This document shows positions 37,101 to 43,255 of a DNA stretch of 43,255 nucleotides, one piece after another. The notes under the pieces are model-generated. The model was not told the origin of the DNA, made no database searches, and saw only the letters and a program-made list of their open reading frames with translations. This DNA comes from Pseudomonadota bacterium (GTDB lineage: Bacteria; Pseudomonadota; Gammaproteobacteria; JAKAQQ01), in NCBI GenBank assembly GCA_021798795.1, contig JAJZBR010000007.1, positions 1 through 43,255 on the forward strand. Direction: 5' to 3'. The position numbers were made by a program, and so were the translations under genes. The number at the start of each line of letters is the position of its first letter. Position 1 is the stretch's first letter.

Positions 37101-38855
37101 TCACCGCCCGCGGCGGAAACGCCGGTCGAGCTCGGCATATTCGAGGCGAATCCAGGTCGGCCGCCCGTGATTACAGAAATCCCCGGACGGAGTCTGTTCG
37201 AGTGTTCGAAGCAATGCATTCATCTCGGCAACCGTAAGCCTCTGACCTGCGTGCACCGCGCCTTTACACCCGAGATCGGCAACGACTTCCTGAAAGACCC
37301 GGATCAGGGTCTCTGCGCGCATGGCGTCGGTCGATTCCTGGGCGAGTTTTTCAAGCGCCGAGACAGCAAGCGCAGGATCGAGCAGGGCGGGATGGGCGCG
37401 AAGCTGGATGGTCCGGGGGCCCGTCGCGTCGAGATCATACCCGATCTCCCGCAGCATCTCCTGACCAGACAGGAGCACATCGATCTCCCGAACCCCGAAT
37501 GTGAGTGGAATGGGAATCAAAAGCGACTGTGCGGCAAGCGGTCGTGACAACAGTGCCTGCTTCAGCTCCTCGTAGAGAATGCGTTCATGCGCGGCATGAA
37601 AATCAACAATGACCAAACCAGATGCGGCCTGGGAAACGATATAGGCCGCTTTGAGCTCGGCAACGGCGAATCCGAGGGGCGCAGATTCGGAGATGACCGG
37701 ATCCATCCGGGTAAGATTCTTTAAATACTCAAGCGAGGGCCCCGCCTCCAGCCGGCTCTGTCTAATCGGGCCGCCGCCCGCCCGCCCGCCCGCATCACGA
37801 ACTGCCATCGCATCGGGAGGCGGAATGGGGCTGATCGGGGCTGTCCCCGAACCGGATGCTCCCTTTTGCCATGCTGAACGGAGCAGTCGGACGACTGCCT
37901 GGTGGACGCTCGCTGCGTCCCGAAACTTGACTTCAAGTTTCCGCGGGTGGACGTTGACATCTACGGCCTCGGGCGGGATGTCCAGGCGGGCGACATAGCG
38001 CGGCCGATTCTGGCCATAGAGCACATCAGCGTAAGCTTGGCGCACGGCGTGCCGCAGGAGCCGATCCTGAACGGTTCGCCCGTTGACGAGCCAGCACTCG
38101 GGTGCTGCCACGGATGATGCGTGATGCGGCTCGATGAACCAGCCGGCCAGGCGTATTCCGAGATGTTCTCCCGCAAGGTGGATCGCTGAATCGATGAATC
38201 CGGAACCCAAAAGCAGGCCCAGACGATGCGCTTCCGATTCGAGATCCGGTGCGGGATCGAGATCGATCAGCGATTTGCCATCATGGGAAAGACGGAATTG
38301 AACCTCGGGATGCGAGATGGCGAGCCTGCGAAAACAGTCGAGACAATGCTGGAGTTCGGTCCGCTCGCTGCGAAGAAACCGCCGTCGCGCGGGGACCTCG
38401 AAGAATATCTCACGTAGCTCGACCGTCGTACCCGACGGGTGTGCGACAGGAACCGGTTCCCTGCTCCGGCCTGGAACGGACAACTCATACCCCGTTTCCT
38501 GACCCACTGCGCACGAGGCGATCCGGACCTTTGAGACGGCCGCCATGCTCGCCAACGCCTCGCCCCGGAATCCGAGCGTGTGGATGGCGGACAAATCCTC
38601 GGGTGCGCCAATCTTGCTCGACGCATGGGGATGCAAGGCGAGAGCGAGCTCATGTCCTGGTATCCCGGATCCGTCGTCGCGGACCCGGATCAGATGTATG
38701 CCGCCCCGCTCGAGATCGACCGAAATGACACGAGCCTTGGCATCCAGGCTGTTTTCAATGAGCTCCTTGAGCGCTGAAGCGGGACGCTCGATGACCTCTC
38801 CGGCCGCTATTTGAAGCACCAGTTCGGACGAGAGGATTTGAATGGCCATCGCCAT
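37101..38855 (-). CDS. mutL: DNA mismatch repair protein MutL
   Basis: AAGEVIERPASALKELIENSLDAKA; TLGFRGEALASMAAVSKV; C-terminal VDFHAAHERILYEE and NHGRPTWI. Confidence 0.96.
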   Translation of the reverse strand: MAMAIQILSSELVLQIAAGEVIERPASALKELIENSLDAKARVISVDLERGGIHLIRVRDDGSGIPGHELALALHPHASSKIGAPEDLSAIHTLGFRGEALASMAAVSKVRIASCAVGQETGYELSVPGRSREPVPVAHPSGTTVELREIFFEVPARRRFLRSERTELQHCLDCFRRLAISHPEVQFRLSHDGKSLIDLDPAPDLESEAHRLGLLLGSGFIDSAIHLAGEHLGIRLAGWFIEPHHASSVAAPECWLVNGRTVQDRLLRHAVRQAYADVLYGQNRPRYVARLDIPPEAVDVNVHPRKLEVKFRDAASVHQAVVRLLRSAWQKGASGSGTAPISPIPPPDAMAVRDAGGRAGGGPIRQSRLEAGPSLEYLKNLTRMDPVISESAPLGFAVAELKAAYIVSQAASGLVIVDFHAAHERILYEELKQALLSRPLAAQSLLIPIPLTFGVREIDVLLSGQEMLREIGYDLDATGPRTIQLRAHPALLDPALAVSALEKLAQESTDAMRAETLIRVFQEVVADLGCKGAVHAGQRLTVAEMNALLRTLEQTPSGDFCNHGRPTWIRLEYAELDRRFRRGR

Positions 38856-38914
38856 AGTTTAGGGCAGACCCGCCTTTCGCCCAAGGGCAGGGTTACTGCC
38901 TTCAGGGTTCGGCG

Positions 38915-40234
38915 CTAACCCGAACCCGCTGACCCGAGCGGTATGGTCAGTACCTGGCCCGCAGAAAGACCCGCTCCCGAAAGGTGATTGTCGGTACGGA
39001 TCTCGGTGGCCGGCACATGGTAACGGAGCGCGATCCCATCCAGGGTATCGCCAGTCTGAACAATGTAATGGAGAGAGTGATCCCGTTCGGCATCAGCCAG
39101 AACGGCCTCGGTTCGGTGATTGTGCCGCAGGTATGTCAGGATGCCCTGTGCAATGGCATGGGCAATCCGCTCCCGGAAAGCGGGTTCGGCCAGCTCGTGG
39201 GCCTGCCAGGGATTCGATATAAAACCGCACTCGATCAGGATCGAGGGAATATCCGGATCGCGCAAAACCGCAAAGTTGGCCTGGGCCACTGTATCCCGGT
39301 GCAGCGGAACGGCCCAGCGGGAAAAATCTCCGATCACCTCGCCACCGAGTTTGAGGCTCTGGTGGATCGTGGCGGACTGCGCCAAGTTGAGAATCACTTC
39401 GCGCAGAACGCGGCTTTTGTTCGTGAGATTGACCGAATAGACATGCCCATAGATCCGCTCCACGCTATTCTCGCTATGCGCGAGCCAGCGCGCCTCGGCG
39501 TCAGTCGCCCCACCTTGGGACAAGGCAAAAACCGTAGCACCATCGATCGCACGCACAGGATAGGAGTCAGCGTGAATCGCGACGAACAGATTGCCATGTG
39601 CCCGTTCACAAATCTCGCGCCTTTGCCTCAACCCCACGTAATAGTCGCCGGTACGGGTCATGATCACCTCGAGCCCTGGAATCCCGCTGAGGAGTGCGCG
39701 AACATCGAGACCCACCGAAAGGGTCACCCTCTTTTCCATGAGGCCATTCGGACCGATCGCACCGGAATCGATCCCGCCGTGACCCGGATCCAGACAGACG
39801 ACGACCGGCCCGATTGGCTGGATGGCCTGGGCGAGACGCACGACCGGCTTCAGGATTGAGTCTCTCGGTTCCAGGCGAAGCACGAGATCGTAGCGGCCGG
39901 GACCGGGTGTGGAAAACGAGCGGGGCAGTGCCGCCTGATTCAGATCAAAGACCAGGCGCAACATGCGGGTATGTTGCCCCATGCGCACATCACGCACGAT
40001 ACCGGCTCCTTTGGGCAGCTCACCAATCTGTGGCCGTGTTCCCCTGAGGTCGATCACGAGGCGATTCGGATCACTCAATGTGAAAACAGTGTGATGAACG
40101 AGCTGGGAGAGGTTGATCCGGATTACCGTTCCATCTGCATCTTGGCGTAGTGTCAAACCCTCGAGAAAAGACTGCCCGCGGGCTGAGTAAACCCATAAAG
40201 AGGCCAAAATCAGTGCCCAAACCGCTTTCTTCAC
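38915..40234 (-). CDS. amiC: N-acetylmuramoyl-L-alanine amidase with AMIN and LysM domains
   Basis: Signal peptide; AMIN domain; VVCLDPGHGGIDSGAIGPNG Amidase_3; LHYIVQTGDTLDGIALRYHVPATEIR LysM. Symbol by synteny (amiB/amiC type). Confidence 0.9.
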   Translation of the reverse strand: MKKAVWALILASLWVYSARGQSFLEGLTLRQDADGTVIRINLSQLVHHTVFTLSDPNRLVIDLRGTRPQIGELPKGAGIVRDVRMGQHTRMLRLVFDLNQAALPRSFSTPGPGRYDLVLRLEPRDSILKPVVRLAQAIQPIGPVVVCLDPGHGGIDSGAIGPNGLMEKRVTLSVGLDVRALLSGIPGLEVIMTRTGDYYVGLRQRREICERAHGNLFVAIHADSYPVRAIDGATVFALSQGGATDAEARWLAHSENSVERIYGHVYSVNLTNKSRVLREVILNLAQSATIHQSLKLGGEVIGDFSRWAVPLHRDTVAQANFAVLRDPDIPSILIECGFISNPWQAHELAEPAFRERIAHAIAQGILTYLRHNHRTEAVLADAERDHSLHYIVQTGDTLDGIALRYHVPATEIRTDNHLSGAGLSAGQVLTIPLGSAGSG

Positions 40235-40269
40235 GTCCCAACCAGGCTCAAAACTAGGGGATGCGCGCT

Positions 40270-40402
40270 CAGCTAATCATAAAAAAAGTCAATTTTCAAC
40301 TATCTCATTAAGATAGAGAATTATCATCAAACAAACTTAAGATTAATTATATAGTTTAAATTAGATAAATATATGATTTATATTATTTATTATAACTAAA
40401 TG
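40270..40402. other. AT-rich intergenic island between tsaE and amiC
   Basis: 40321-40400 contains only 9 G/C in 80 nt by direct count, in an otherwise high-GC window. Confidence 0.9.
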
Positions 40403-40489
40403 CCCTTCCTTCGTGTGCCGGAAGCTGATTCATGATCGGGGCGGTCGCACTCTGGTTTGCCTGATTTTCCCGCGCAACGGGTTGCGAAC

Positions 40490-40978
40490 TCATCCCGATC
40501 CGCTTTGATGCCCGCCGGGTTCCGGAATCTCGAGCCCACCGGATGATTCGATGCAAACGGAGCGTCCAGTATCGCTGTAAGCAAACACAAAGCGGATATC
40601 CGGGGGGGGCGTGGCCCACTCCCCCCGCTCCGGCCATTCGATGAAGATAAGCGCCTCACCCACATAATCGCGCAACCCTAGATTCTCGAGCTCGCTTGCC
40701 CCGCGGAGTCGGAAAAGATCGGTGTGCACGATCCGCTGCCCCTCCTGTTCATAACACTCAAGGAGGGTAAAGCTCGGGCTGCGCACCGAATCGGAGATAC
40801 CCAGATGTTGCAGCCAATAGCGGACGAACGTTGTTTTGCCCACTCCAAGAGGACCTTCGAGATGCACGATCGCCTTAGTGAACCCGAGTTCACGGGCGCA
40901 CGCGCAAGCCAGCCGATCGAGTTCGGCCAGATCCCCAATGCGCCGGGTGGTACCGGCCTTCCTAGCCGGTTTTTTCAT
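40490..40978 (-). CDS. tsaE: tRNA threonylcarbamoyladenosine biosynthesis ATPase TsaE
   Basis: VHLEGPLGVGKTTFVRYWLQHLG, SPSFTLLECYEQ, VHTDLFRLRG, LIFIEWPERG. Confidence 0.93.
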   Translation of the reverse strand: MKKPARKAGTTRRIGDLAELDRLACACARELGFTKAIVHLEGPLGVGKTTFVRYWLQHLGISDSVRSPSFTLLECYEQEGQRIVHTDLFRLRGASELENLGLRDYVGEALIFIEWPERGEWATPPPDIRFVFAYSDTGRSVCIESSGGLEIPEPGGHQSGSG

Positions 40979-42524
40979 GCGGATTGATACGGGCGCGCAC
41001 AAATGACGCCAGGTCTGAGGCGAGGAGACCCCGCTCACCCGAGTGGGCCGCATCATCCCCGGCCAGAGCATGAACCAAAACTCCCAATGCGCCTGCCCGT
41101 GCGAGCGGGAGGCCCTGCGCGCCCAATCCACCAATGATCCCCGACAGGAAATCGCCCATGCCGCCGCTCGCCATGCCTGGATTCCCAAACGGGCAGACGG
41201 CAAGCGGCGAGCCGGAAACGAGTGTACCCGCACCCTTCAGGACCACATCGGCCTGGAAACGGTCGACGAGACTTGCGCAGGCATCGAACCGGTTTTTCTC
41301 GATATCCTCGATCTGGACACCGAGCAGACGGGCCGCCTCACCCGGGTGGGGCGTGAGGAGCCAATCCCCTCGCCGACTGGGTGATCGCGCAAGCAAGTTG
41401 AGCCCATCGGCATCCACGATGAGCGGTTTGGACCATTCCATCATCTGCCCCCAAAGCCGCCTGCCCCATCGGTCCTGACCGAGCCCGCAGCCGATCACCC
41501 CAAGCGTCGCCCGCTCGAGGAGTGCGTCGGGAATGCGCCCGCTTGATGTGCCATGCACCATGGCTTCAGGGCGTGTTGCAATCAGTGCGCCCACATGCTC
41601 GGGCCGGGTGACGACCGAGACGAGCCCGGCACCGGTTCGAAGTGCGCCTTCTGCCACCAGACGGACAGCGCCTCCAAAACCGATGCCACCACCTGCGATC
41701 AGGAGGTGGCCCCAATCGCCCTTATGTGACGCCCGGCTCCTCGGCAACAAGAAAGAGCCGAGATCATCCACATCCATGAGATGGGCAGAGGGGTTAGACC
41801 GTGCGAGCCACTCCGCTGGTAGACCGAGCCTTGCGAGCTCCAGGCTACGGCCGACATATTGGGAGGCAACCCCCGTAAAGAGACCCCGTTTCAGGCAGAG
41901 GTAGGTGATCGTGGCCGTTGCCCGAACCACTGCGGCACCGCCCCCCGGAGCCCAGCCCGTATCCCCATCGAGACCCGATGGGATGTCGAGCGACAGGATG
42001 GGAGCAGACGCCCGATTGAGCCGATCGATGGCGGCCAGGAGCAAGCCATCCGGGGGTCGATTGAGCCCGATGCCCAACAGGGCATCGACCCATAACTCAG
42101 GCTCCCTGGAATCATCGATGCCATTCACCCCGAAGGGGACACAAACCGGGTTGGCTTCAAGCCTGTGCGCCATCGCCCGGCCCGGACCCACAGGCTGGGA
42201 ACCGACTGTCCAGACCCGAACCGTATAGCCCGCAGCGATGGCCTCTAAGGCCAGGGCAAATCCATCCCCTCCGTTGTTTCCGGGTCCGGCGAGAATGCCA
42301 AGATGCCTCACTGCTGGCCAGCGGTTCCGGATGAACCGCAGCGCCTCCGTACCGGCACGTTCCATGAGAATCATGGACCCGCATCCCGCTTCGGATTCCG
42401 CGCGCCGCTCGAGTTCGCGCACTTCGATAACCGAATAAAGCGCACGCCTAACCGATCGTGCGAGCTCGGGAGAAAGGGTCTCGGTGCCCATCAATGTACG
42501 GACCGGGTGCGAGGATTGGGGCAT
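40962..42524 (-). CDS. nnr: Bifunctional NAD(P)H-hydrate epimerase / ADP-dependent NAD(P)H-hydrate dehydratase
   Basis: ILAGPGNNGGDGFALA; HKGDWGHLLIAGGGIGFGGAVRL; LTPHPGEAARLLG; GNPGMASGGMGDFLSGIIGGL. Start uncertain (42524 or 42491). Confidence 0.93.
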   Translation of the reverse strand: MPQSSHPVRTLMGTETLSPELARSVRRALYSVIEVRELERRAESEAGCGSMILMERAGTEALRFIRNRWPAVRHLGILAGPGNNGGDGFALALEAIAAGYTVRVWTVGSQPVGPGRAMAHRLEANPVCVPFGVNGIDDSREPELWVDALLGIGLNRPPDGLLLAAIDRLNRASAPILSLDIPSGLDGDTGWAPGGGAAVVRATATITYLCLKRGLFTGVASQYVGRSLELARLGLPAEWLARSNPSAHLMDVDDLGSFLLPRSRASHKGDWGHLLIAGGGIGFGGAVRLVAEGALRTGAGLVSVVTRPEHVGALIATRPEAMVHGTSSGRIPDALLERATLGVIGCGLGQDRWGRRLWGQMMEWSKPLIVDADGLNLLARSPSRRGDWLLTPHPGEAARLLGVQIEDIEKNRFDACASLVDRFQADVVLKGAGTLVSGSPLAVCPFGNPGMASGGMGDFLSGIIGGLGAQGLPLARAGALGVLVHALAGDDAAHSGERGLLASDLASFVRARINPHEKTG

Positions 42525-42597
42525 TATGGCCCGCCCGTGTTCTCCTGTCACGAATCCAACCGGATCGGCCAAACCATCGGACCATCGGGCGAGTAAC

Positions 42598-43255
42598 ATG
42601 GTCAAACCCCCCGTTGACGAAAGACTTGTGACCCAACCCCACAAAGGCTTGCCTCTTGCGGCAGAATCGGTGCTGGAACCGGAACCGATGACCCGGTTAC
42701 GGCGCGTCATCGAGGATGAGGCGCGTGCACATGGATTTTCTGCGATCGGCGTCACACGCCCTGAACTTCCGCTCGAAGCCGAACGGCTACGCCGCTGGCT
42801 CGAAATGGGCCATCACGGATCCATGAGTTATCTTGCACGCTACGGGATGCGCCGGGCCCATCCCGAGTCCTGGTTCCCGGAGACGATCCGTGTCATTTCG
42901 GTCCGCTGCGACTATGGGAAGCCGGATCCTGCACGACTCGAGGTGCTCGCGGATACAAGGCGGGGATACATCGCACAATATGCCCTGGGTCGCGATTATC
43001 ACAAAATCATGCGGAAAAAACTGCGGCAGCTGGCCCAGGTCCTGTCTCGAGTGATCGCACCCCACGGATTCCGGGTTTTCGTTGATTCCGGACCCATCAT
43101 GGAAAAGCCACTGGCGCAAAACGCCGGTCTGGGCTGGATCGGCAAGCATACCAACCTCATCGCGCCCGGCAGCGGTTCCTACTTTTTTCTGGGAGAGATA
43201 CTGACCACTCTCGCACTGGAGCCCGATGCCCCGAGCACGAGTCACTGTGGCAGCT
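42598..43255 (+). CDS. queG: Epoxyqueuosine reductase QueG, partial (runs off the window)
   Basis: Open frame from ATG 42598: GFSAIGVTRPELPLEAERLRRWLEMGHHGSMSYLARYGMRRAHPESW; YALGRDYHKIMRKKL; FVDSGPIMEKPLAQNAGLGWIGKHTNLI. Confidence 0.94.
   Translation, partial: MVKPPVDERLVTQPHKGLPLAAESVLEPEPMTRLRRVIEDEARAHGFSAIGVTRPELPLEAERLRRWLEMGHHGSMSYLARYGMRRAHPESWFPETIRVISVRCDYGKPDPARLEVLADTRRGYIAQYALGRDYHKIMRKKLRQLAQVLSRVIAPHGFRVFVDSGPIMEKPLAQNAGLGWIGKHTNLIAPGSGSYFFLGEILTTLALEPDAPSTSHCGS

Noticed and set aside
35931-37547. 538-aa + strand ORF
   Set aside because: Runs antisense through hfq, miaA and mutL, all strongly supported. Low-complexity shadow composition.

Overview
High-GC, gammaproteobacterial-type chromosomal window with three parts. 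(1) About 0-16 kb: a central sugar/glycogen locus. It holds an outer-membrane protein, a DUF202 protein, GH15 glucoamylase, a transaldolase/phosphoglucose isomerase fusion, a short 6-phosphogluconate dehydrogenase, zwf, pgl, a divergent enolase, then glgC(-), glgA(+), glk(-) and an EEP-fold hydrolase(+). (2) About 15.8-17.7 kb: a decayed region with a 38-bp imperfect direct repeat, two unrelated truncated transposase remnants and a possible disrupted membrane-protein gene. (3) About 17.8-43.2 kb: fadJ-like and yciA-like genes on +, then a long minus-strand housekeeping block read right to left: nnr-tsaE-amiC-mutL-miaA-hfq-hflX-hflK-hflC-purA-(tRNA-Leu on +)-rnr-rlmB-[insertion]-rpsF-rpsR-DUF2232-rplI-dnaB-alr-radA. 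A partial queG diverges from nnr at the right edge. The rlmB/rpsF junction carries a VapBC-type toxin-antitoxin pair with phased upstream repeats, a RAYT-transposase N-terminal remnant and an orphan Ig-like adhesin fragment. I found no CRISPR array, rRNA or complete mobile element, and no clear-cut new system. The best leads are the closed glycogen/glucose/oxidative-pentose-phosphate locus with an atypical enolase, the rpsF leader hairpin, the phased operator of the TA pair, the AT-rich island upstream of amiC, and the repeat/IS scar region.
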